Part shown: positions 33,190 through 40,412 of the stretch, piece after piece
How positions within the stretch are numbered: the first letter of the stretch is position 1
Layout of the letters: every line of letters starts with the position of its first letter
Assembly: GCA_964426875.1 (NCBI GenBank)
Contig: CAYRSB010000020.1
Span: 1 to 40,412 of the forward strand
Reading direction: 5' to 3'
Source of the DNA: Caldatribacterium sp964426875
GTDB taxonomy: Bacteria; Atribacterota; Atribacteria; Atribacterales; Caldatribacteriaceae
Length of the DNA stretch: 40,412 nucleotides
Made by a program: the position numbers and the translations under genes
Notes under the pieces: model-generated
Seen by the model: the letters and a program-made list of their open reading frames with translations, nothing else
What the model was told of the DNA's origin: nothing
Databases searched by the model: none

Positions 33190-33221
33190 AAAACTGCCAA
33201 AACCTTGTTTGTATCCTATCC

Positions 33222-33734
33222 CTAAGGGGAAGGTAAGACAAAAAGGTCGATCCAGGGCAAGCGGTAACTGAACCATACAAAGAAAAAGAGAGAGACTCCA
33301 AAAAGGACGAGAATTAGTCCTCGCAGGGTCTGAGAAAACCTTTCCTCCTCGAGTTCCCGCTCTAAGGTTCCAGAGAGAATCCCTGAGAGGAAGGCGACGG
33401 CGATCGCCCAGGAGAGTTCCCCCCACAAAGGAAGAGGCTTTCCGTAGATGGCCGGAGCGATGTACCAGACGGTTACAATGATCCAGGGGATGGACCAGGT
33501 GGCTAAGAGTCGGGAGTGCCAGAACCCCTTCTTAATGGAGATTTGTCTTCTGGTTATTCCGGCCTCAAGGAGTGAAGCAAAGAAATAGGCGAAAAACCCG
33601 ATTTTGAGATGCTCGAAGACTGACTCACTTGTCCCGAAAACCGGCCGCAACGCACTCCATCCCGTTTTCTCGTACCCAAAGTGGAGAAGGGCATAGAGTC
33701 CCAGGTAGAGAAGGCTTTTGACAATGGCTCCCAT
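33222..33734 (-). CDS. Small integral membrane protein, unknown function (resembles DUF6512-type proteins)
   Basis: 170 residues, four or five hydrophobic segments. ATG 33734 follows AAGGTGAT and a good promoter. The conserved-looking motif FGTSESVFEHLKIGFFAYFF near residue 33 (an N/T-ESV-EHLK pattern) is reminiscent of DUF6512 membrane proteins, from memory. Cytoplasmic basic loop RRQISIKKGFWHSRLL, then two more membrane segments and a loop ERELEEERFSQTLR before the last span. Convergent with the sigma factor gene (33 bases between stops). No function can be given. Confidence 0.75.
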   Translation of the reverse strand: MGAIVKSLLYLGLYALLHFGYEKTGWSALRPVFGTSESVFEHLKIGFFAYFFASLLEAGITRRQISIKKGFWHSRLLATWSIPWIIVTVWYIAPAIYGKPLPLWGELSWAIAVAFLSGILSGTLERELEEERFSQTLRGLILVLFGVSLFFFVWFSYRLPWIDLFVLPSP

Positions 33735-33754
33735 GGTATCACCTTTTTTCCTCC

Positions 33755-33783
33755 ATTATAGAGGAAGTTCACATATTTGTCAC
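33755..33783 (-). promoter_or_regulatory. Promoter of the small membrane protein gene
   Basis: Minus strand GTGACA (33783-33778), 17 bases, TATAAT (33760-33755), 21 bases before the start codon. Confidence 0.7.
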
Positions 33784-33792
33784 AAATCCTCC

Positions 33793-33821
33793 ATGAAAGG
33801 TCCAAAAAGTGGCGGTATAGT
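33793..33821 (+). promoter_or_regulatory. Possible promoter of the efflux operon
   Basis: ATGAAA (33793-33798), 17 bases, TATAGT (33816-33821) on the plus strand. A second -10-like TACAAT at 33857-33862 lacks a good -35 partner. The divergent membrane-protein promoter is immediately adjacent. Confidence 0.35.
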
Positions 33822-33883
33822 GGAAGTATTCGGGAACTTCTTGGGAAGCGCCATGGTACAATGGAGAAAAGGAGGGCTTGGCC

Positions 33884-35227
33884 TTGCAGGGATACAGAAA
33901 GTTTTGGTTATGCCTTTTTTGGGTTCTGTTTTTGGGAATGCATTTTTCGGGAGTGAGCGAGGGGAAGGAAATTAGCCTGAAAGAGGCTATAGAGAAGGCG
34001 CTTTCCCAGAACCCTGCCATCCGGAAGGCTGAGCTTGAGCTCTCCATTGCCCGCTCGAACCTCCGGATAGCTCAAGGCAATACTTTTTCCCCTACGGTCA
34101 GTTTAGGAGAAGCCATAACCCTTTTCGGGGATTCTCCTGGGGGTTTTTCACTGCAGATGAAGGATACTCTCTCCTTTGATACGTCTTCCTGGGAGGAAGA
34201 GAGGGTGAACCTTGAGAAAAAGGAACGGGCACTCGAGGCTCAGAAAGAGGACGTGAAAAGAAGCGTCATTGCCGCCTACCTCGATATCCTTAAGGCGGAA
34301 AACGAGCTTGCTCTTTTAAAGAAGAATCTGGAACTCCTTGGGGAGAGTCTCTCTCGCTTGAAGGAAGAGTACGAGCGGGGAGAGGCAGCGCTCTTTGCCC
34401 TGCAGAAAGCTCAAGGGGAATATGAGGCCAAAAAAATAGAGCTTGAAGCGCAAGAGGAAGAGCTTCGCCTCCTCAAGGAAAAGTTTTTTGTCCTTCTCCT
34501 TGGAGAGGAGGGAAAGGAAGACATGGCGTTTCTTCCTCTGCCTCAATTTTCTCTCCCTCCTCTCGATGTCTCTTTCTTGGAGGCAAAGGCTCTGCTGCGG
34601 GATGAGGTAGAAAACCTTAAGGGACAGGAGAGAATCTACGAGGCTCTCCTTAAAAGTCTCTGCAGGAAAAGTCGCCCGCAGGTTGTCCTTCAAGGGTTCT
34701 ACCAGAAAGAAGATTGGTCTTTTTCCTCCTCCTACAACTTCTCTCTGCAGTCCCTCGACATAGCCCTTGAAAAATCCCTTACCGGTGGTGGGTCCTCCGG
34801 GGAAAGTTCTGGAGTTGGTCTTTCCATAGAGTGGAACCTTTCCCCCGGGCTCTCGGAAGAGAAAAAACAGGCAGAGTGGAGCAAAGAGGTGGTACAGCTT
34901 GACCTTGAGAAGACGCAAAAAGAGGTGCTCTTCGACATTCGGGAGAAATACCTTAACGTTCTCAGGGCACAAAAAATCCTGGAGAGCAAAGTACTTCTTT
35001 TGGAAAGCCAGAGAAACACCCATACTCAGAGGAAAGTACAGTTTGAGCTTGGGGTTATAGACCGCCCGACATATCTAGAGAGCGAGCTTGCGCTGTACAA
35101 AGCCGAGAATGAGTACAAAGCCGCCCAGTACGACCTTGTGGCAGGCTTTGTGGAACTTCTGCGTAGCGTAGAACAGCCTATTCTTTGGGAAACGCTCTTT
35201 CCGCAAGAAGGAGGAAAAGAGGGATGA
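33884..35227 (+). CDS. TolC-family outer membrane efflux protein
   Basis: 447 residues from TTG 33884, seven bases after GGAGGG (33871-33876). Signal peptide FWLCLFWVLFLGMHFSGVSEG. The two-repeat TolC layout is visible. ISLKEAIEKALSQNPAIRKA opens the first coiled-coil. Glycine-rich strand segments near residues ~70-95 and ~265-320 (SFSSSYNFSL, SSGVGLSIEWNLSPG) form the presumed beta-barrel. Long Glu/Lys-rich helices lie between and after. It is the first gene of an operon with a MacA-like adaptor (ATGA overlap), a MacB-type ATPase and permease and a second TolC relative, and should be the outer-membrane channel of the pump. Confidence 0.88.
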   Translation: MQGYRKFWLCLFWVLFLGMHFSGVSEGKEISLKEAIEKALSQNPAIRKAELELSIARSNLRIAQGNTFSPTVSLGEAITLFGDSPGGFSLQMKDTLSFDTSSWEEERVNLEKKERALEAQKEDVKRSVIAAYLDILKAENELALLKKNLELLGESLSRLKEEYERGEAALFALQKAQGEYEAKKIELEAQEEELRLLKEKFFVLLLGEEGKEDMAFLPLPQFSLPPLDVSFLEAKALLRDEVENLKGQERIYEALLKSLCRKSRPQVVLQGFYQKEDWSFSSSYNFSLQSLDIALEKSLTGGGSSGESSGVGLSIEWNLSPGLSEEKKQAEWSKEVVQLDLEKTQKEVLFDIREKYLNVLRAQKILESKVLLLESQRNTHTQRKVQFELGVIDRPTYLESELALYKAENEYKAAQYDLVAGFVELLRSVEQPILWETLFPQEGGKEG

Positions 35228-36561
35228 AGAAAAAAATCGTGGTCCTCTTCCTTGCTCTCCTTGTGCTTTTGGGAGGCTGTATTCCCCGACAAGCTGCAAC
35301 AACCCAAACCCAAAGGAAGAATACCGGTACTCCTTCACAGACTATCCCGGTACAGTGGGGAGGGATCGCCGATACGGTTACAGAGCTTGGAACGCTTGAG
35401 CCTCTCTCGAAGGTCGAGGTTGTTGCTGAAGAGAGTGGAAAAGTGGCCGAGGTCCTCGTCAAGGAAGGAGACCAGGTGGAGAAGGGGCAACTCCTTGTGC
35501 GCCTTGACACTACGGATCTCGAAATTTCGAAGGCCCAGATTCTTGCTCAGCTCAAGTCAGCCCAGGTGGATCTTGAAGAAATCCTGGCTCAGCCTACGGT
35601 TGTGGAATTACGCCAGAAAGAAGCCCAGTATGCTGAAGCTCTTTTGAGCTATGAAGAGGCGAAGAAGATCCTGGAACGAAATGAGAAGCTTTTCGTCTCA
35701 GGAGCCATCTCCAAAGAGGAACTTGAGGCCAGCCGGAATCAGGTTACCCTGAAGGAAAAGGCCCTCGAGGTGGCCAGGGCAGAGCTTGAGGAAGTGAGGA
35801 GTAAACCCAAAAAAGAGAACGTAGAACGGGCAAAGGCTCGAATCGAGGAAATAGAGGCTTCCCTGCGCTCGATAGAGCGCCGAATCGAGAAATCTGAGGT
35901 TCGTTCACCCCTTTCTGGAATTGTTCTTGCCGTCGACATTGAAGAGGGCGAGTTCGTTTCCGGGGGCACAAGCGCCTCTGGAGGTAAAGGTCTTGTGGTG
36001 GTAGCAGATCTTTCCACCATGAAGGTCGATGTTCCGGTGAACGAAGTTGATATCCCCCGGGTGGAGATAGGGCAGACGGCTGAAGTTACCCTTGACGCCT
36101 TTCCAGGGAAGACCTTTGTGGGGAAAGTGGTAGCCATAGCCTACCAGGGAGAAATTTCAGAGAATGTTGTGACCTATGCTACGACCGTGCATCTTGCCAA
36201 TCCCGAGGGTCTTCTTCGGGCAGGCATGACGGCCAATGTGAAGATCGTCATTGAGGAAAGAGACAACGCCTTTCTTGTTCCCCTGAGTGCCCTGAGAGAA
36301 GAGGGTGGGAAAGCCTTTGTCTTTGTGAAGAATGCTCAGGGGCAGCCAGAGCAACGGGAGGTTGTCCTTGGGATACGAAGCGATACCTTTGCTGAGGTTG
36401 TGAAGGGGCTCAAAGAGCGTGAAGAGGTTTTCCTCACCCCTCCTGAGGGGGTACCCTCGTCTTCCCGGGGTTCGCCGGCGGGAACCTCAGGAATCAGGAT
36501 AACTCCCCGAGGTGATGTCCAGATGGGTCCGGCTCCTGGGGGTCTCCCTCCCGGTCGGTGA
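35224..36561 (+). CDS. MacA-like periplasmic adaptor (HlyD/RND family), lipoprotein
   Basis: 445 residues; ATG 35224 overlaps the TolC stop and follows AAGGAGG. The N-terminus has a lipobox (LLVLLGGC, Cys19), so it is probably anchored as a lipoprotein. Lipoyl half-motif VAEVLVKEGDQVEKGQLLVRLD, then a long coiled-coil hairpin (~residues 95-220), the second lipoyl half SPLSGIVLAVDIEEGEFV, and beta-barrel and membrane-proximal domains (GQTAEVTLDAFPGKTFVGKV, AGMTANVKIVI, VPLSAL). The tail is Pro/Gly/Ser-rich (PSSSRGSPAGTSG). It bridges the MacB-type transporter and the TolC channel. Confidence 0.92.
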   Translation: MKKKIVVLFLALLVLLGGCIPRQAATTQTQRKNTGTPSQTIPVQWGGIADTVTELGTLEPLSKVEVVAEESGKVAEVLVKEGDQVEKGQLLVRLDTTDLEISKAQILAQLKSAQVDLEEILAQPTVVELRQKEAQYAEALLSYEEAKKILERNEKLFVSGAISKEELEASRNQVTLKEKALEVARAELEEVRSKPKKENVERAKARIEEIEASLRSIERRIEKSEVRSPLSGIVLAVDIEEGEFVSGGTSASGGKGLVVVADLSTMKVDVPVNEVDIPRVEIGQTAEVTLDAFPGKTFVGKVVAIAYQGEISENVVTYATTVHLANPEGLLRAGMTANVKIVIEERDNAFLVPLSALREEGGKAFVFVKNAQGQPEQREVVLGIRSDTFAEVVKGLKEREEVFLTPPEGVPSSSRGSPAGTSGIRITPRGDVQMGPAPGGLPPGR

Positions 36562-36570
36562 GGTGAGAGG

Positions 36571-37326
36571 GTGAGACCTATCATTCACGTGGAGGACCTG
36601 GTAAAAATATACCGTACGGGAAAGGTGGAGGTACGGGCCCTTAACGGGGTGAGCTTTGAGGTGATGCCGGGGGAGTTTGTGGCCATCATGGGACCCTCGG
36701 GTTCAGGAAAAACCACCCTCATGAACATCCTGGGGTGTCTTGATACGCCTACTGAGGGCCGATATGTTCTCGATGGGGTGGAGGTCTCTTCGTTGCGGGA
36801 AAACGAACTTGCCACGATTCGCAATCAAAAAATCGGTTTTGTTTTTCAGAACTTTCACCTTCTCCCCCGGCTTACCACTTTTCAGAATGTGGAACTCCCC
36901 CTTCTTTATGCCGGAATGCCTAAAAACGTGCGCCTCAGGAGAGTGCGGGAACTCCTTGAGCAGGTGGGACTGGGAGACAGAGCCCACCATCGACCCAATG
37001 AGCTCTCGGGGGGCCAGATGCAGCGGGTGGCTATTGCCAGGGCTTTGGTGAACGACCCGGCCATTATTTTGGCCGATGAGCCCACCGGGAATCTCGACAC
37101 CCTCTCGGGGGAGGAGATCATGGCTATCTTCCAGGAGCTCAACGAGGAGGGGAGAACCATCATTATGGTAACCCATGAGCGGGATATTGCTCAGCACGCC
37201 CGCCGAGTCATCCAGTTCCGGGACGGAAAAATCCTCAAGAACGAGGACGTGACGGACCGGATTGACGCCCGGAAGCTCCTTGCAGAGCTTGGAGGGCGAG
37301 AGGGCAAAAAGGGGGATGAGGTATGA
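36571..37326 (+). CDS. ABC transporter ATP-binding protein, MacB/LolD type
   Basis: 251 residues from GTG 36571. Walker A GPSGSGKTT, Q-loop VFQNFHLLPRLTTFQNVELP (typical of the MacB/LolD/FtsE clade), signature ELSGGQMQRVAIARAL, Walker B AIILADEPTGNLD and the switch His in MVTHERD. The C-terminal ~25 residues (DRIDARKLLAELGG) extend past the core. Stop overlaps the permease start (ATGA). In MacB of Proteobacteria this domain is fused to the permease; here it is a separate gene, the usual Gram-positive-like split form. Confidence 0.95.
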   Translation: MRPIIHVEDLVKIYRTGKVEVRALNGVSFEVMPGEFVAIMGPSGSGKTTLMNILGCLDTPTEGRYVLDGVEVSSLRENELATIRNQKIGFVFQNFHLLPRLTTFQNVELPLLYAGMPKNVRLRRVRELLEQVGLGDRAHHRPNELSGGQMQRVAIARALVNDPAIILADEPTGNLDTLSGEEIMAIFQELNEEGRTIIMVTHERDIAQHARRVIQFRDGKILKNEDVTDRIDARKLLAELGGREGKKGDEV

Positions 37327-38534
37327 ACGTTGCGGAGAGCTTCCGTACCGCGGTTTTCAACCTCCTCTCCAATAAGCTCCGGTCTTTCCTCACCATGCTT
37401 GGAGTCATCATCGGCGTGGCCAGCGTGGTGGCCATGGTGGGTCTGGGGCAGGGCATGAGGGTACAGGTTGTCTCCCAGATAAGCAGTCTGGGCTCAAATC
37501 TGCTCACCGTTATTCCTGGGAGAATGCGCCAGACACCGGGAAGCTTTTTCCAGTTCCGGGGAGGGGGCAACGTCTTGAAGTATGAATACTTCGAAGAACT
37601 TCGGGGAACTCCTTTCCCGGGGATTAAGGCTGTTACCACCGAGCACTCCTCAAATTTTCCGGTAACCTTCGGCCGGGAGAGTATTCGTGTGAGTGTGGTG
37701 GGAACAACTCCTGAGCTTCTTGAGATCCGCAAATTCGCCCTCCTTGGAGGTCGTGCTTTCAGCAAGTATGACGTGCAGTACAGCCGAAAAGTGGCCCTCG
37801 TGGGATACACGGCTGCCCAGGACCTCTTTGGAGAGCCTGAAAGAGGGATAGGAGCTTCGCTCCGCATTGGGCGAACTGTCTTCACGGTGATAGGAATACT
37901 GGAACCGAAAACGAGCTTTGGACAAGACCTGGGAAACCAGATTCTTGTCCCTCTCACGACTCTCAGGCAATACCTCACCGGAGACCGGTATTTGCGGAAC
38001 ATCATCGTCCAGGTGGACACGGAGGAGCGCATTTCTCTTGTCTCCCAGTGGCTTTCGGACTTCTTCACAAGGAAGATAGGGGACCTGGAGAAGTTTTCCA
38101 TCCTCAATCAGCAGGATATTCTCCAGACCGTAGAGAGCGTTACCGGCACCATCACTCTCTTTCTGGCTGTCATTGCTGGAATTTCTCTTCTGGTGGGCGG
38201 TATCGGCATCATGAACATTATGCTTGTTTCGGTGGCTGAAAGAACCCGAGAAATTGGCCTTCGCAAGGCCATTGGGGCGAAACCTCGAGACATTCTCTTG
38301 CAGTTTCTTCTTGAATCATCTGTTCTGAGTCTTGTGGGGGGTGGGGTAGGGGTGGTACTGGGCATTTTGGCAGGGAGAGCGATGGCCCCCTTTGCTCAGC
38401 TCTCCTTTGTTGTGGCTCCCTCGGTTATGGGGCTGGCCCTTTCCGTCGCTTTAGCGGTGGGTCTCTTTTTCGGGATATACCCGGCTCGGAGAGCGAGCCG
38501 TCTTGATCCCATTCAGGCTCTGCGTTACGAATAA
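37323..38534 (+). CDS. ABC transporter permease, MacB/FtsX type
   Basis: 403 residues. One N-terminal span (LLSNKLRSFLTMLGVIIGVASVVAMVGL region) is followed by a large MacB-PCD periplasmic domain (~residues 50-280, including GSDAISP-like loops and the motif VTTEHSSNFPV). The C-terminal FtsX domain has three spans: LFLAVIAGISLLVGGIGIMN, the conserved RTREIGLRKAIGAKPRDIL, LVGGGVGVVLGILAGRA and ALAVGLFFGIYPARRASRL, ending DPIQALRYE. A mechanotransmission-type exporter for drugs, lipids or siderophore-like compounds; the substrate is not evident. Confidence 0.95.
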   Translation: MNVAESFRTAVFNLLSNKLRSFLTMLGVIIGVASVVAMVGLGQGMRVQVVSQISSLGSNLLTVIPGRMRQTPGSFFQFRGGGNVLKYEYFEELRGTPFPGIKAVTTEHSSNFPVTFGRESIRVSVVGTTPELLEIRKFALLGGRAFSKYDVQYSRKVALVGYTAAQDLFGEPERGIGASLRIGRTVFTVIGILEPKTSFGQDLGNQILVPLTTLRQYLTGDRYLRNIIVQVDTEERISLVSQWLSDFFTRKIGDLEKFSILNQQDILQTVESVTGTITLFLAVIAGISLLVGGIGIMNIMLVSVAERTREIGLRKAIGAKPRDILLQFLLESSVLSLVGGGVGVVLGILAGRAMAPFAQLSFVVAPSVMGLALSVALAVGLFFGIYPARRASRLDPIQALRYE

Positions 38535-38548
38535 AGGAGGGAAGAAGA

Positions 38549-39655
38549 ATGCGAAGAAAAATCGTATTGGTGTTTGCCATGTGTGTGTTCCTGGTATGGT
38601 TTGCCGTGACTTTTGCTTCTGGAGAAGAGGCAAAGACCCCCCCTTCTCTTTCCCTTAAGGAGGCGGTAGAGCTCGGTCTTCGGGAGAGCCGGGTGATTCG
38701 CCTTGCCGAACTATCGCTCAAGACTCAGGAGGTGAGTTACAAGGAGGGAACGGCCAACCTTCTCCTTAACCCTTCGGTAGTTTCACAGCTTCAGCTTGAG
38801 AACACCTGGCGCAGCGCTCAGAGGGGTTTTGTCTTGAAGCGCATGCAACTTGCCCTTGAAATTGAAGAGGCTTACTACAATGTCCTCAAGGCCGAGCGAG
38901 CTCTTACCCTGGCAAGGGAAAATCTCAATCGGATGGAAAAGCAGCTTGAGGACGTTCGGACAAAGTTTTCCCTGGGGATGGTGGCAAGAATAGACGTCTT
39001 GCGGAGCGAGCTCGAGGTGGATAGGGCAAAGCTCGATGTGGAAAAGGCAAGAAGCAGTCTTGACCTTGCTCGAGCAAAGCTTGGCGCTCTCCTGGGCAAG
39101 GGTTTGGAAGCCACCTTCACCCTCTCAACGAGTCTTACCTTTGAGCCCCAGCCTCTTGATCTTGGAACCTGTGTTGCCTATGCTCTTGAGCATCGACCGG
39201 AAGTCAAGGAGAAAGAGGAATCCTTGGCCCTTCGTAAAAAAGAGGTAGAAGTTTTGACTTCCTATACGCCGGCTTTAGAGCGGGAAAAAGCCAGAGTCAA
39301 CCTTTCGGTGGCCGAGGCAGAACTTGAGGACACAAAAGAATCCATCATCCTTGAAGTCCGCCAGAAATTCTCTGACCTTCTTTCTGCCCAGCAGAATGTT
39401 CCCATTGCCGAGAAAAACGTCGAGGTCGCCCGCGAAAGCCTTTCTATTCAAAAGGCTCGCTTTGATGCCGGGGTTATAACCCTCTTGGACCTTCTTGATG
39501 CCCAGAGCAGTCTCTATGAGGCAGAGAGCAACTACCTCCAGGCGGTCTTTGACTATAACGTTGCCCGTGCTCAGTTCTTCAACGCCCTGGGGGCCGACCT
39601 TTCCGAGAGGGAGAAGCTTGTTCCTCAAAAAAGTGAAGAAAGCAAAAATGGCTGA
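38549..39655 (+). CDS. TolC-like coiled-coil protein apparently lacking the beta-barrel
   Basis: 368 residues, ATG 38549 after AAAGGAGGG. Signal peptide KIVLVFAMCVFLVWFAVTFASG. TolC-repeat signatures are present: SLSLKEAVELGLRESRVIRL, AYYNVLKAERALTLARENL, VRTKFSLGMVARIDVLRSEL and ARFDAGVITLLDLLDAQSSL. However, in both repeats the stretch that should supply two membrane strands is missing or minimal. In repeat one, LLLNPSVVSQLQLENTWRSA leads directly to helix; in repeat two, VLTSYTPALEREKARVNL does so with no Gly/aromatic strand pair. At ~345 mature residues it is ~80-100 shorter than usual. It may be a periplasmic tube or scaffold, or an in-frame deletion derivative. Its last codons overlap the 3' end of the convergent tRNA-Gln. 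Confidence 0.85.
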   Translation: MRRKIVLVFAMCVFLVWFAVTFASGEEAKTPPSLSLKEAVELGLRESRVIRLAELSLKTQEVSYKEGTANLLLNPSVVSQLQLENTWRSAQRGFVLKRMQLALEIEEAYYNVLKAERALTLARENLNRMEKQLEDVRTKFSLGMVARIDVLRSELEVDRAKLDVEKARSSLDLARAKLGALLGKGLEATFTLSTSLTFEPQPLDLGTCVAYALEHRPEVKEKEESLALRKKEVEVLTSYTPALEREKARVNLSVAEAELEDTKESIILEVRQKFSDLLSAQQNVPIAEKNVEVARESLSIQKARFDAGVITLLDLLDAQSSLYEAESNYLQAVFDYNVARAQFFNALGADLSEREKLVPQKSEESKNG

Positions 39656-39722
39656 GAGGGGTGGATTCGAACCACCACTACGTGATCCAGAGTCACGCGT
39701 CCTACCCTTAGACGACCTCTCA
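39649..39722 (-). tRNA. tRNA-Gln (CTG)
   Basis: Minus strand: acceptor TGAGAGG/CCTCTCA, D-arm TCGTCTAAGGGTAGGAC, anticodon CTG (39690-39688) in a GTGAC/GTCAC-type stem, T-loop GGTTCGAATCC, discriminator G and encoded CCA. The 3' seven bases overlap the end of the tolC-like gene on the other strand. Confidence 0.96.
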
Positions 39723-39734
39723 GCGAGCGCCTAT

Positions 39735-39763
39735 ATCATACCACCCTCTCCCGGGCTTTTCAA
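39735..39763 (-). promoter_or_regulatory. tRNA-Gln promoter
   Basis: Minus strand TTGAAA (39763-39758), 17 bases, TATGAT (39740-39735), 12 bases before the tRNA. Confidence 0.75.
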
Positions 39764-39830
39764 GGCCCCGTGGGTTCAGGGATGGTTTCTGTTTCCCTCT
39801 TTCATGCGGTGTTTTGGATGGGGAGAGTTG

Positions 39831-39860
39831 TTGACTTCCTCCCCCGCTCTTTTGTACAAT
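39831..39860 (+). promoter_or_regulatory. tRNA-Thr promoter
   Basis: TTGACT (39831-39836), 18 bases, TACAAT (39855-39860), ten bases before the tRNA. Confidence 0.75.
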
Positions 39861-39870
39861 TCCTCCTGGA

Positions 39871-39945
39871 GCCGGTGTAGCTCAATGGCAGAGCAGCGGA
39901 ATCGTAATCCGCAGGTTGTCCGTTCAAGTCGGATCGCCGGCTCCA
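39871..39945 (+). tRNA. tRNA-Thr (CGT)
   Basis: Acceptor GCCGGTG/CGCCGGC (one G-T pair), D-arm GCTC...GAGC, anticodon stem GCGGA/TCCGC around CGT (39903-39905), T-arm GTCCG-TTCAAGT-CGGAT, discriminator T and encoded CCA. Confidence 0.96.
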
Positions 39946-40412
39946 GAAGCGTGAAAAGCTTTTGCCATAAGGCTTTGAGCGAATCCCCCTCTTCTTTCTG
40001 AGTCCGCAGGCCTTGAGCGGGCTCCCTCTGGGGGTGGAAAAGGTGGGGAAAGTTGTCCGAGTGGCAGAGCTTCTTTACAAAGCGCTTGGTATGGACAGAG
40101 GTACCACTTTTCAAAAGGATAGGTAAGTTCCTGTGAATAAGCAACAATAGGTAAGGTATCTTGCCATCTCTGTGCCTTCTCCATAAACTCCTTCTTGTTT
40201 CTCCATCTCTCCCCAGGTATTCCTGAGGATACGCATCATCCTGTCTCTGAGGATGCTCAACTGTCCTCACTGAATGTTTCTTCCCTTTTGGAATTGGTTT
40301 TAACTCCCCATCTCAAAGACTCAAGATTCTATTCCACTCCTGTAATTCCCTCGTACCTCCTGAACAAAACCCTCCTCCATTACCCAATCGTATCTCTCTC
40401 TTTATGCCTAAC
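39946..40412. other. Unrecognised tail, possibly a decayed minus-strand gene
   Basis: No intact gene. The minus strand is purine-rich and gives protein-like fragments in three frames, for example YDWVMEEGFVQEVRGNYRSG, then LSILRDRMMRILRNTWGEME, then KKEFMEKAQRWQDTLPIVAY followed by PFEKWYLCPYQAL (about 40380 to 40080). Such frame-hopping is what an old frameshifted gene, perhaps a transposase, would look like, but I cannot name the family. Confidence 0.35.

Noticed and set aside
1..40412. CRISPR array, rRNA genes or intact insertion sequence
   Set aside because: No regularly spaced direct repeats, no rRNA-like segment, and only broken transposase fragments were seen.

Overview
The window reads as a chromosomal segment of a bacterium with an outer membrane: TolC-type proteins, a lipoprotein adaptor, signal peptides and Shine-Dalgarno/sigma-70 type signals are all present. 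Split archaeal-type glutamate synthase, pyruvate phosphate dikinase, a membrane pyrophosphatase and a sucrose-phosphorylase-type glycosidase suggest an anaerobic, possibly thermophilic, sugar-using heterotroph. Atribacterota (Caldatribacterium-like) is my best guess. That guess is inference from gene content and style, not from a search.

Layout. (1) 1-6293, + strand: nitrogen assimilation operon, glnA (5' end outside the window) followed by a glutamate synthase split into five genes (amidotransferase, 2x[4Fe-4S]/FMN core, four-cluster ferredoxin, FAD/NAD oxidoreductase, GXGXG domain). (2) 6294-7190: gene-poor stretch with a decayed IS256-type transposase. (3) 7194-15603, - strand: a LacI-controlled sugar locus. 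One operon encodes a sugar-binding protein and two ABC permeases. The other encodes an exported Nif3-like protein, an exported type-B carboxylesterase and a GH13_18 phosphorylase. Near-palindromic LacI-type operators overlap the -35 boxes of both promoters. The binding protein and the esterase each carry one apparent single-base deletion in a homopolymer. (4) 15665-17000: wreckage of fpg/mutM and of an integrase-core transposase. (5) 17082-29588, + strand: a long housekeeping operon glyQ-glyS-PPDK regulator-ppdK-dgt-hppA-dnaG-rpoD, from a good promoter at 17023 to a tRNA-Asn. (6) 30041-33734: an orphan periplasmic sugar-binding protein with a clear terminator, an SDR oxidoreductase, a FliA/WhiG-like sigma factor and a small membrane protein. 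(7) 33884-39655, + strand: a MacAB-type efflux operon flanked by two TolC-like genes, the second of which appears to lack the beta-barrel strands. (8) 39649-40412: tRNA-Gln (-), tRNA-Thr (+) and an unrecognised, probably decayed tail.

Working together: glnA and split GltS form the GS-GOGAT ammonia assimilation route. The LacI locus imports and phosphorolyses a glucoside, possibly after extracytoplasmic de-esterification. ppdK and its regulator sit with a pyrophosphatase, linking PPi and pyruvate metabolism to translation (glyQS) and replication/transcription initiation (dnaG, rpoD). The most unusual items are the PPDK regulatory protein with no recognisable P-loop, the exported Nif3/esterase/phosphorylase operon with its two-operator promoter, and the barrel-less TolC relative.
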